DNA of 64,000 nt from CAKZLS01 sp963701445. GTDB lineage: Bacteria > Pseudomonadota > Alphaproteobacteria > Rhodospirillales > Defluviicoccaceae. Made by a program: the position numbers and the translations under genes. Location of the stretch: NCBI GenBank assembly GCA_963701445.1, contig CAVPAM010000038.1, forward strand, positions 124,001 through 188,000, given 5' to 3'. The notes under the pieces were generated by a model. That model searched no databases. It had not been told where the DNA came from and saw only the letters and a program-made list of their open reading frames with translations. Below, one piece after another: positions 16,651 through 25,607 of the stretch. Positions within the stretch are counted from its first letter, which is position 1; the number at the start of each line of letters is the position of its first letter.

Positions 16651-18537
16651 ATGGACCCCAACTCTCAGTCCGAGCCAGCCGATCCGACCCGTGCCGGGGT
16701 TTCCGTGATCGAATCCTACCTGGGCGCATTGCCGCGAACGCCCGGAGTGTACCGGATGATCAACGCCGACGGCGACCCCTTGTACGTCGGAAAGGCCAAG
16801 AACCTCTGGAAACGGGTTTCCAGCTACGCAAAGGTGGAACGGCTCGGGATCCGCATTCGGCGGATGGTGTCGCAGACGGCGTCCATGGAATTCGTCGGGA
16901 CCCACACCGAGGCCGAGGCGCTTCTGCTCGAAGCCAACCTGATCAAGCAGCTCAAGCCGCGCTACAACATCCTCCTGCGCGACGACAAATCCTTTCCCTC
17001 GATCCTGGTGACCGGGGATCATCCCTATCCGCGGGTCCTCAAGCATCGGGGGGCGCAGAGCCGCAAGGGCGAATACTTCGGGCCGTTCGCGTCGGCGTGG
17101 GCGGTGAACCAGACGTTGGCGGTTCTGCAGCGGGCATTCCTGCTACGCACCTGCTCGGATTCGGTCTTCGCCTCGCGCACGCGGCCGTGCCTGCTTTATC
17201 AGATCAAGCGCTGCGCCGCGCCCTGCGTCGGCCGGATCGGCGAAGCCGACTACGGCGCCCTGGTGGCCGAGGCGCACGCCTTCCTGCGCGGCGACAGTCA
17301 GCGCGTCCAGCGGAACCTCGCCCGGCGCATGGAGGAGGCCAGCGATGCCCTGGCCTTCGAGGAGGCGGCCGGCTACCGCGACCGCATCCGGGCCCTTACG
17401 GCGGTACAATCGCACCAGGATATCAACCTCGCGGGCATCGGAGAGGCGGACGTGATCGCCGCCCACCAGGAGGGCGGCGCCACCTGTATTCAGGTGTTCT
17501 TTTTCCGTGCCGGGTGCAATCATGGCAACCGGGCCTACTACCCCTTCCACGCGCGCGACGATGCCGTGGAGGATGTCCTGGAAGCCTTCCTGGGGCAGTT
17601 CTACGCGCCCCGCACGCCGCCGCCCCTCGTCCTGCTCAGCCACGGATTGCCCAACCAGGCGCTGGTGGCCGAGGCGCTGTCGGTGCACGGCGGCCGGCGT
17701 GTCCGTCTGGTGGCGCCGCGGCGGGGCGAAAAAAAGGCGGTTGTCGCGCATGCGCTGAACAACGCCCGCGAGGCGCTGAGCCGGCGATTGTCCGAGAGCG
17801 CGCTGCAGCGCCGCCTGCTCGATGGGCTGGCGGGAGCGTTCGACCTCGACCAGCCGCCGGACCGCATCGAGGTGTACGACAACAGCCACGTCTCCGGGAC
17901 CGAGGCGGTGGGCGCGATGATCGTCGCCGGTCCGGAGGGGTTGATCAGGAACGCGTACCGCAAGTTCACCATCCGAGGCGGCGGGAAGGCGGCGGCGCCG
18001 GGCGACGACTACGCCATGATGCGCGAGGTGCTGACGCGGCGCTTCTCGCGGGCGCTCAAGGAAGACCCGGACCGCGCGCGGGGGCAGTGGCCGCAACTGG
18101 TACTGGTGGACGGCGGCGCCGGACAGCTCGGCGTCGCCGTCGAGGTGTTCGAGGAACTGGGGATCGACGACATCGCCGTCGCCGGTATCGCCAAGGGTCC
18201 GGACCGCAACGCCGGACGGGAACGGATTTTCCTGCCCGGCCGCGCGCCGTTCGCTTTGGACGCTCGCGACCCGGTTCTCTACTTTCTGCAGCGGCTGCGC
18301 GACGAAGCCCACCGGTTCGCCATCGGCGCCCACCGGGCCAAGCGGTCTGGCCGGCTCACGCGCTCGCCACTGGACGAGATCCCGGGGATCGGCGCGCGCC
18401 GCAAGAAGGCGTTGCTGCATCATTTCGGTTCCGCCCGCGCGGTTTCCCAGGCGGGCCGGACCGATCTGGAGGCGGTGGACGGAATTAGCCGCTCCATCGC
18501 GAATAAGATCTATGAATGGTTCCACCCCGAGCGATAG
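16651..18537 (+). CDS. uvrC: Excinuclease ABC subunit C
   Basis: Makes both incisions around UvrB-bound DNA lesions. 628 residues from the ATG at 16651: GIY-YIG nuclease (PGVYRMINADGDPLYVGKAK, about 25-100), a UVR motif region (about 205-240), an RNase-H-like 5' nuclease with YDNSHVSGTEAVGAMIV and LVDGGAGQLGVA, and C-terminal HhH motifs (DEIPGIGARRKKALLHHFGS). The in-frame TTG/GTG starts further upstream (from 16516) lack homology. pgsA follows 47 bp later, a conserved alphaproteobacterial order. Confidence 0.96.
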   Translation: MDPNSQSEPADPTRAGVSVIESYLGALPRTPGVYRMINADGDPLYVGKAKNLWKRVSSYAKVERLGIRIRRMVSQTASMEFVGTHTEAEALLLEANLIKQLKPRYNILLRDDKSFPSILVTGDHPYPRVLKHRGAQSRKGEYFGPFASAWAVNQTLAVLQRAFLLRTCSDSVFASRTRPCLLYQIKRCAAPCVGRIGEADYGALVAEAHAFLRGDSQRVQRNLARRMEEASDALAFEEAAGYRDRIRALTAVQSHQDINLAGIGEADVIAAHQEGGATCIQVFFFRAGCNHGNRAYYPFHARDDAVEDVLEAFLGQFYAPRTPPPLVLLSHGLPNQALVAEALSVHGGRRVRLVAPRRGEKKAVVAHALNNAREALSRRLSESALQRRLLDGLAGAFDLDQPPDRIEVYDNSHVSGTEAVGAMIVAGPEGLIRNAYRKFTIRGGGKAAAPGDDYAMMREVLTRRFSRALKEDPDRARGQWPQLVLVDGGAGQLGVAVEVFEELGIDDIAVAGIAKGPDRNAGRERIFLPGRAPFALDARDPVLYFLQRLRDEAHRFAIGAHRAKRSGRLTRSPLDEIPGIGARRKKALLHHFGSARAVSQAGRTDLEAVDGISRSIANKIYEWFHPER

Positions 18538-18584
18538 AATGCCCTTTGCTTGCGTACGAGGGCCGTGGCCAGTCCGGTGATTTG

Positions 18585-19244
18585 ATGGAAACCAATCTGC
18601 CGAACGCACTGACGATCTCGCGCATCGTCGCGATCCCCGTGGTGTGCCTGCTGCTGTTGCCGGACACCACCTGGGGCGCGTGGCTGGCGCTGGCGGTCTA
18701 CGTCGCGGCCTGCGTCACCGATTTCCTGGACGGCTACCTGGCCCGGACGTGGCAGCAGCAGTCCCGCTTCGGCCGCATGCTCGATCCCATCGCCGACAAG
18801 CTCCTGGTGGCGTCGCTGCTGCTCATGCTGGTCGGGATCGATCGCCTGTCGGGGGTTCACATTCTTCCCGCCGCGGTGATCCTGTGCCGCGAGATTACCG
18901 TTTCCGGACTGCGAGAGTATCTGGCCGAGTTGCAGGTGGGAATGCCGGTCACCCGTCTGGCCAAATGGAAGACGGGCATTCAGATGGGGGCCATCGGATT
19001 CCTGGTGGTCGGCGACGCCGGCCCGTTGCTGGGACCGCTCACACCGACCACCATCGGCATCTATGGATTGTGGGCGGCGGCGGCGCTCACTCTGGTCACG
19101 GGCTACGACTATCTGCGCGCGGGACTGCGGCATGTGACCGGCGACGGCGAGGCCGGGGAGACCGCGCCCGCGCCCGAGAGCAAGCAACAGCCCGACCGAA
19201 GGCGGGCGGTGAAGCGCGCCGATCCCGCGCGGGACGCCGGGTGA
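18585..19244 (+). CDS. pgsA: CDP-diacylglycerol-glycerol-3-phosphate 3-phosphatidyltransferase
   Basis: Inner-membrane enzyme making phosphatidylglycerol phosphate, the committed step to phosphatidylglycerol and cardiolipin. The CDP-alcohol phosphatidyltransferase signature DGYLAR...GRMLDPIADK (DGx2ARx8Gx3Dx3D) is intact at about residues 48-70. The N-terminus METNLPNALTISRI is typical, with several transmembrane helices. The tail beyond about residue 190 is charged and low-complexity. The start is ATG 18585, 219 residues. Confidence 0.94.
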   Translation: METNLPNALTISRIVAIPVVCLLLLPDTTWGAWLALAVYVAACVTDFLDGYLARTWQQQSRFGRMLDPIADKLLVASLLLMLVGIDRLSGVHILPAAVILCREITVSGLREYLAELQVGMPVTRLAKWKTGIQMGAIGFLVVGDAGPLLGPLTPTTIGIYGLWAAAALTLVTGYDYLRAGLRHVTGDGEAGETAPAPESKQQPDRRRAVKRADPARDAG

Positions 19245-19257
19245 ACGAGGTGAGACG

Positions 19258-19509
19258 GTGAAGGTTCTGTATTTTGCCTGGTTGCGGGAGAAGGCGGGGC
19301 TGGCGGAGGAGCGGATTTCGCCGCCGGAGACCGTCGCCAGCGTCCGGGACCTGATCGACTGGATCCGCGAGCGCGGCGGCGGGCCCGCCGAGGCGGTGAC
19401 CGACCTGACGACGGTGCGGGTCGCGGTCAACCAGGAGTACGCGGCCCTGGACCACCCGGTGAAGCCGGGCGACGAAGTGGCGTTCTTCCCGCCGGTCACG
19501 GGGGGATAG
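19258..19509 (+). CDS. moaD: Molybdopterin synthase sulfur carrier subunit
   Basis: Beta-grasp sulfur carrier of 83 residues ending in the required Gly-Gly (PPVTGG). The terminal thiocarboxylate supplies sulfur to convert cPMP to molybdopterin. It begins with GTG and contains VKVLYFAWLREK and KPGDEVAFFPPVTGG. It is followed 3 bp later by moaE, its catalytic partner. Confidence 0.93.
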   Translation: MKVLYFAWLREKAGLAEERISPPETVASVRDLIDWIRERGGGPAEAVTDLTTVRVAVNQEYAALDHPVKPGDEVAFFPPVTGG

Positions 19510-19512
19510 GCG

Positions 19513-19993
19513 TTGATCCGGGTGCAGCGCGACGACTTCGACGTGGGCGCCGAGGTTGGCGCGCCTGACCGGCGGCAACACCGCCATCGGCGGCGTCTGC
19601 GTGTTCGTCGGGCTGGTGCGCGACATGGCCGGCGCCGGCGGGGAGGACGCCGAGCGGATCGGCGCCATGACCCTGGAACACTATCCGGGCATGACCGAAC
19701 GCCAGCTCGAACGCATCGACCGGGAGGCCCACGCGCGCTGGCCGCTCGAGGACACCCTGATCGTGCACCGCCACGGGCGGCTGGAGCCCGGCGAGCGAAT
19801 CGTCCTGGTGGCGGCGGCGTCGAAGCATCGCCAGGCCGCCTTCGACGCCTGTCAGTTCCTGATCGACTGGCTGAAGACGCAAGCGCCGTTCTGGAAGGTC
19901 GAGGAAACGCCCGACGGGGACCGTTGGGTGGAAAGCCGCGCCTCGGACGGCGAAGCGGCCGAGAGGTGGATGGCAACACACAAGGGGGGATGA
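19513..19993 (+). CDS. moaE: Molybdopterin synthase catalytic subunit, frameshifted near N-terminus
   Basis: The large subunit transfers MoaD sulfur to cPMP. The expected N-terminus, IRVQRDDFDVGAEV, is encoded from TTG 19513 in one frame. It should continue as ARLTGGNTAIGGVCVFVGLVR, but that part lies one base further on, in the frame from 19556. The two frames meet at GAGGTTGGCG (19552-19561), and removing one T would restore EVARLTGG. The rest is intact (TLEHYPGMTERQL, HRHGRLEPGE, VAAASKHRQAAF with the catalytic Lys region, FWKVEE). A TTG at 19556 could still start a protein without its first strand. Confidence 0.88.
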
Positions 19994-19996
19994 GCC

Positions 19997-20629
19997 GTGA
20001 CGGCCTACGATGCCGTGTTTTTCGATTTCGACGGGGTGTTGGCCGAGTTGTCCGACATCAAGACACAAGCCTTCCACGAGATGTACAAGGGCTATGGCCC
20101 CGAGATCGTCGAGCGGGTGGTGGCTCATCACATCATCAACGGCGGCGTCTCGCGGCGGAAGAAGATCCGTCACTACCACCGCGAATTCCTCGGCATCGCC
20201 ATCACCGAGGACGACGTGGCCGAGCTGATCCAGCGGTTCTCCGAGATCGTGGAGGACGCCGTGGTGGGCGCGGACTGGGTCCCGGGCGCCCAGGAGTTCC
20301 TCGACGCCCACGTGGGCGCGATCATGATGTTCGTGCTGTCCGGAACGCCGCAGGCGGAACTGGAACGCATCAACGCGCGCCGCGGCATGGAGCACTACTT
20401 CGTGTCCATCCACGGATCGCCGCCGGAAAAGGAGGCCACCATCGCCGAGCTTCTCGGGCGCCACGGCCTCGACCGCGACCGGGTGCTGTTCGTGGGCGAC
20501 GCCTATTCCGACTACCGGGCGGCCGCGGCCACGGGCCTCTGCTTCGTCGGCCGGGTTCCGCCGGGGGACGAGAACCGCTTCCCCGAGGGCACCGCCATCA
20601 TTCCCGATCTCACCCAGCTGGTCGTCTGA
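19997..20629 (+). CDS. HAD-superfamily phosphatase
   Basis: 210-residue haloacid dehalogenase-like hydrolase, subfamily IA. Motif I is FFDFDGVLAE (residues 8-17), motif II FVLSGTP, a Lys follows in SPPEKEATI, and motif IV GDAYSDYRAA. The helical cap lies at about residues 17-85. GTG start 3 bp after moaE, and 3 bp before the LOG-family gene. It resembles beta-phosphoglucomutase/phosphoglycolate phosphatase-like proteins; the substrate cannot be assigned. Confidence 0.8.
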   Translation: MTAYDAVFFDFDGVLAELSDIKTQAFHEMYKGYGPEIVERVVAHHIINGGVSRRKKIRHYHREFLGIAITEDDVAELIQRFSEIVEDAVVGADWVPGAQEFLDAHVGAIMMFVLSGTPQAELERINARRGMEHYFVSIHGSPPEKEATIAELLGRHGLDRDRVLFVGDAYSDYRAAAATGLCFVGRVPPGDENRFPEGTAIIPDLTQLVV

Positions 20630-20632
20630 GCC

Positions 20633-21448
20633 ATGGCGGACGACGACGGCTTTCTCGGCAAGGCCTACAACAGCGCGGCGTTCATGGGCAGCCGCGACGC
20701 CCGACCGTTGCGGGTGCTGGCGGAATACGTACATCCCGAATCCCGCTTCGAGAGCATGCGCATCAGCGACACCATCGTCTTTTTCGGCTCGGCCCGCACG
20801 CTGCCCCGGGACAAGGCGCTTTCGGCCCTCAACGCCGCCCGCGAGCACGGCGGCGACGTGGTCCGGGCGGAGCGCGACCTGGAGCTGTCGCGCTATTACG
20901 AGGAGTGCCGGGAACTCTCCCGGCGCCTGACCGAATGGTCCAAGGGCCTTGAGGAAAAGAGCCGCCGCTTCGTGGTCTGCACCGGCGGCGGGCCGGGGAT
21001 CATGGAGGCCGCCAACCGCGGCGCGTCGGAGGCCAAGGGGATTAACGTCGGTCTTGGTATTTCTCTTCCGTTCGAGACCCACGGCAACGAGTGGATCACC
21101 CGCCAGCTCCGGTTCGAGTTCCACTACTTCTTCATGCGCAAGTTCTGGTTCGTCTATCTCGCCAAGGCGCTGGTGGCGTTTCCCGGCGGCTTCGGCACCC
21201 TCGACGAGTTCTTCGAGGTGATGACCCTGGTACAGACCGGCAAGCTCCGCAAGAAGATGCCCATCGTGCTCTACGGCACCGCGTATTGGGACGAGGTGGT
21301 CAACCTCGACGCCCTGGTCCGCTTCGGCACCATCGACGCCGAGGACCTCGACCTGTTCCACAAGACCAACTCGGTGGACGAGGCCTTCGACTACATCACC
21401 CGCGAGCTGAAGGAAAACGCCCTCCCGATCCCCGGCGGCCGCTGGTAA
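20633..21448 (+). CDS. LOG family protein (nucleoside 5'-monophosphate phosphoribohydrolase-like)
   Basis: Rossmann-type protein of 271 residues with the lysine-decarboxylase-like/LOG motifs GGGPGIMEAANRGA and PGGFGTLDEFFE. In LOG enzymes these release cytokinin bases from nucleotides; many bacterial members have broader nucleotide hydrolase activity. The long N-terminal extension with FFGSAR and the H-rich RQLRFEFHYFFMRK stretch fit the long bacterial form. It is adjacent to the HAD phosphatase with 3-bp spacing, so probably co-transcribed. Confidence 0.86.
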   Translation: MADDDGFLGKAYNSAAFMGSRDARPLRVLAEYVHPESRFESMRISDTIVFFGSARTLPRDKALSALNAAREHGGDVVRAERDLELSRYYEECRELSRRLTEWSKGLEEKSRRFVVCTGGGPGIMEAANRGASEAKGINVGLGISLPFETHGNEWITRQLRFEFHYFFMRKFWFVYLAKALVAFPGGFGTLDEFFEVMTLVQTGKLRKKMPIVLYGTAYWDEVVNLDALVRFGTIDAEDLDLFHKTNSVDEAFDYITRELKENALPIPGGRW

Positions 21449-22174
21449 GGGATCGGGGCCGCCCCGCGCGCCCCGGGCATAACCCGTCACTACTCACGCG
21501 GCACCGGCCACCGGCCGACAGCCCCCCCGCCCGGAAATCCGTCCCGGACGCCGTTCGCCGCCGGCGGCACGCCGGCGCGGCGGCCATGGCCATTCACGAT
21601 GCGGCGTCCGTCGATGTTTTCCGGGGCTTGCCTGCGAGGCGCTCATTTTACCGGGGGGGGGGTGTAACGCGTTTTTGCAAAAACAACCCCATGCACAGTA
21701 GATTTTTAGGTGTTAAGGCGTCGTTTTTCCGGATTTTCATGTCTAAATCGTCGATCGCCAACTGGATGCGAGTCACGCCATTTGGCCAAACGCTCACGCG
21801 TTGAAACCCAAACCTTGCCGACGCCGGATATTGCATCTTGTCCCGGTCCGCTCCAGGGCCGCGCGCCGGTCGCCGTCCCAACCCGCCGGCGCGCCCATGG
21901 AGACCGGCGGTCGCATGGCGCCCTTACTGTTTCCCGATACAACCATGTGCGATAGAGGGTCGGTGGACAGCATCGCATTTGTTGAGAAGCCGGAATAAAA
22001 ATGCAAGTATTCCGATGCCGCGTCGCGGCGCCCGTGTCCGTGCCCGCGGGCAGGTTCACGAACAAGGCACATTGCGTAGTTTTGGGGATATCAACAATTT
22101 GAAAAGCGCCGGGCGGCGAGGGGCTTCTACACGGAAGCACCCCTCCGCTTGCGTCGGCGCGGAGGGATACGGAA
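21449..22174 (+). other. Intergenic region ahead of RTX gene
   Basis: 726 bp without a supported gene. It contains the first copy of a G-tract hairpin repeat (21653-21705). Downstream of the repeat it is mixed sequence with no motif I recognise, until the GGAGGG ribosome-binding site just before 22175. Confidence 0.5.
21653..21705. repeat. G-tract hairpin repeat, copy A
   Basis: Ten G's followed by TGTAACGCGTTTTTGCAAAA and then ACAACCCCATGCACAGTAGATTT. Nearly identical to 36917-36972 (one indel and one substitution over about 43 bases after the G-run). The G-run can pair with the CCCC of the element, and the middle GTTTTTGCAAAAAC is a perfect palindrome, giving a nested hairpin. Confidence 0.8.
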
Positions 22175-25100
22175 ATGACGACAGGACCGATCACAAGAGC
22201 CAGCACCGCCGCCGACGGCACGCAGGGAAACAGGGCAAGCGGGGGCAATATCGGGGTCCAGGATGTCATCAGTCTTTCGATGGATGGCGGGCAGGTGGCG
22301 TTTTCGAGCAGCGCGTCCAACCTGGCGCCCTCTCGCAACGGCGCCCAAAACGTCTTCGTCAAGGAACTGGACACCGGGACCATCGTCCGCGCGAGCACCG
22401 CGGCCGATGGAACCTACGGGTACGTCTCGAGCAATGGGGCCAGCATGTCCGCCGATGGCCGGTATGTGGCGTTTGCCACTCGGGTCACCGACGAAAACAA
22501 GTCATCCAGCAGGGATGTCTTCGTCAAGGACCTGCATACGGGGGCCATCGTCCTGGCCAGCGCCACCGCCGATGGCCGGGAGGTGAGCGGTTCCAGTTCC
22601 GGTGCCAGCCTCTCCGCCGATGGCCGCTTCGTCGCCTTTGAAAGCATTGCCCCGCTGGTTGCGGATGACACCAACGGCCTACCGGACGTCTATGTCAAGG
22701 ACCTGGACACCGGGGTCACCGTCCGCGCCGACACCGCCGCAGATGGGACGCCGGCCAATAACCAGAGCGTTAACCAGAGCTTTAAACCCGCCATTTCGGG
22801 CAACGGCCGCTACGTGGCGTTTGAAAGTACCGCGAACAATCTGGTTCCGGATGACAGCAACGGCGTGTTCGACATCTTCGCCAAGGACCTGGACACCGGA
22901 ACCATCGTCCGCGCGAGCACCGCGGCCGATGGAACCGAGGGGAACGTCTCGAGCAATGGGGCCAGCATGTCCGCCGATGGCCGGTATGTGGCGTTTGCCA
23001 GTTTTTCCACGAACCTGGTCCCCGACGACAACAAGTCGTACAGGGATGTCTTCGTCAAGGACCTGCAAACGGGGGCCATCGTCCTGGCCAGTGCCACCGC
23101 CGATGGCCGGGAGGTGAGCGGGTCCAGTTCCGGTGCCAGCCTCTCCGCCGATGGCCGCTTCGTCGCCTTCGAGAGCGAGGCCCCGCTGGTTGCGGATGAC
23201 ACCAACGGCCTACCGGACGTTTATGTCAAGGACCTGACGACCGGCTTCGTCGTGCGGGCCAGCAGCAATGCCGATGGGGAGCAGGGCAATGGTGGCAGCT
23301 TCCGCCCCTCGCTCTCGGGCGACGGTCTGAGCGTCGGTTTCGTTAGCGGCGCCAATAACCTGGTTGAAGACGACACGAACGGAGTCACCGATGTCTTCGT
23401 GAAGGACCTGTCGGAAGCGTTTCCCGACTTCGAGGTAGGGACGGACGGCGACGACGTGATCGTCGGAACGGAGCGTTCGAACGTCATCGACGGTCTCGCC
23501 GGTGACGATACCATCGAGGGGCTGGGCGGCAACGACAGCCTGACGGGTGGCGAGGGCGCCGATGTCCTGAGCGGCGGAGAGAACGCCGATACATTGTTCG
23601 GCGGCGCCGGCGACGATACGCTGGACGGCGATGAGGGCGCCGACTTCCTGGGGGCGAGGCGACGCTGGAGGCGGTCAGGCGACGAACCTCGCGGCGGCGA
23701 TGGCAACGACACCCTGGCGGGCGGCAACGGCAACGACACCGTCGATGGCGCTGGCGGTGACGACATGCTCGTCGGCGATGGCGGAGTTGAGGGCGAGAGC
23801 TGCGTCCATGTGCACTTTGTCAGCGAGGCTGCCACGTTCCGCAGCACCTATGGAACCTACAACACCGCGACGGGCGCTGCCCGCATCCTGGTGGCCAACG
23901 TGGACACGGCCACCAATCCGGAGCTTGGGGATTTCGCCGCCACCCTGTGCCTGACCCTGGACGAGATCGAGCACCTGGGCTTCTTCCTGATTCCAGACGG
24001 GTATGGCCAGAACAGTGATCCAGGCGAGCCTCTGGCGGATGGAGATCCGACGGCGTTGGATCTGGAGGTGCTTCGGCGAGCCGACGGTTGGACAATCCGG
24101 GATACGGACTCTGGCTATGTTTTCGAGGGAACGGGCTACCCGGCGTACTTCACCGAGACGAACAAGAACCCGGACCTCTATAACCATGTCTTGGCAAACA
24201 GTGATCTCCTGGCCGACGGAGCGGTGACGCACGCGTGGGAGGACCTTCCCAGTCTCGGCGACGGGGATTTCAACGACGTGGTGTTCCAAGTCACCTTGAG
24301 CGGCGATTTGCCCGGCGACGATCTGTTCATCGGCGGCAGGGGTAACGACACCCTGAGTTACGAGAACGACGCGGCCGGCGTTGCGGTCGATCTGGCCGCC
24401 GGAACGGCCAGCGCCCGGATCGGCGAAGACACGCTGCGGGGCATCGAGAATGTCATCGGCGGTGCCGGCGACGATACGCTTGGCGGCGACGACACGGCCA
24501 ACGTTCTCGACGGCGGCGGCGGCGACGACCTCCTGACGGCGGACGCCCGCAACGACACCTACGAGGGCGGCGAGGGCGAGGACTCGTTGAGCTTCGCGGC
24601 CGAAACCGATGGCGTTATCGTCGATCTTGCCTCTGGAACGGCGGTGGGACCGAGGACCGGCGAGGACAGCTTCGGCGGCATCGAGCATGTCATCGGCGGC
24701 GCCGGCGACGACCGGCTGGTGGGCGACGGCGAGAACAACAGCCTGATCGGTGGGGCGGGCAACGATACGCTGAGCTTCGAGCGCGACACCGGCGGCGTGA
24801 CCGCCGACCTGCTCGGCCGGCACCGCGTTCGGCAACGCGAGCGGCATCGATTCAACTCGACGGCTTCGAGAATATTGTTGGCGGCGGCGGCAACGACACG
24901 CTGATTGGCGACGGTAACGCCAACGAGATCGAAGGCGGCGAAGGCAAGGACACCCTGGAAGGCGGAACTGGAAACGATACGCTTCTGGGTGGCGATGGCG
25001 ATGACACCCTCATGGGCGGCAACGGCCTTGATCACCTGTTCGGCGGCGGCGGCAACGACGTTTTCGACTTCGACGCCGTCCGGGAGAGTTCGCCCAACCC

Positions 25101-25362
25101 GGGCCGCGACGTCATCGGCGACTTCGAAAATCCGGGGCCGGACGTCGGCGATCTGATCGACGTGTCGGATATCGCGGCCTTCGCGTTCATCGGCACCGGT
25201 CCGTTCTCGGGAACCGGCGGCGCGGAGTTGCGCGTCGAGCAGGTGGGCGCCAACACCCGTGTCGCCGGCGACTTCAACGGCGACGCGGCGGCCGACTTCG
25301 AGATCCAGGTCAACGCCACCACGGCGAGTGCCTTCACGGCGGAGGATTTCCTGCTGGCTTAA
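22175..25362 (+). CDS. Large RTX protein: beta-propeller repeats, calcium-binding repeats, DUF4114; frame breaks
   Basis: Predicted type I-secreted protein of about 1060 residues if the frame is repaired. Residues 1-420 are PD40/TolB-like propeller repeats (DGRYVAF...DVFVKDL). RTX repeats of the GGxGxDxL type follow at about 420-540. A DUF4114-like domain (FFLIPDGYGQNSD, then GDGDFNDVVFQVT) sits near 590-705. More RTX repeats run to a C-terminus ending SAFTAEDFLLA, typical of type I substrates. There is no Sec signal. The frame breaks at about 24811-24816 and again near 24850-24860; the last 150 or so residues are in the frame of 25012-25362. A compensated disruption seems to lie at about 23648-23700. 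No secretion genes are in the window. Confidence 0.82.
22378..23236 (+). repeat. Intragenic tandem duplication in propeller region
   Basis: Two consecutive blocks of about 525 bp are nearly identical at DNA level. The sequence at 22381 recurs at 22903 (offset 522) and that at 22571 recurs at 23102 (offset 531), the difference being three codons. Near identity suggests recent unequal exchange adding propeller repeats. Confidence 0.75.
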
Positions 25363-25385
25363 AAACTTCCGATTGTGCACGTATC

Positions 25386-25411
25386 GAGGGGGTGGCAAAC
25401 GCCGCCCCCTC
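25386..25411 (+). terminator. Hairpin after the RTX gene
   Basis: 11-bp stem GAGGGGGTGGC/GCCGCCCCCTC (one G-T wobble) with an AAAC loop, 24 bp after the RTX stop. There is no T-tract, so it is a weak or factor-assisted terminator candidate. The rest of 25363-25607 shows nothing else. Confidence 0.45.
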
Positions 25412-25607
25412 CGATCGGCAACCCGCAAACGCCAACCAGTTCCGACGCCCCGAGGATGCGCCAAACACGACAGGCCGTCACAAGGGGTCATTATTAAGGA
25501 CCGTTGGTATTATCCAGCGTTCGATTGTTTCACTCATTTCCTCGACGCCGTCGATCGAGACGCGCTCGGTCCCCCGGTTTTCTCACCCGGCGGGACGATC
25601 GCCGGGG

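Noticed and set aside
23430..25100. CRISPR or satellite DNA from the periodic GGCGGCGAC pattern
   Set aside because: The periodicity is the codon pattern of RTX nonapeptide repeats.
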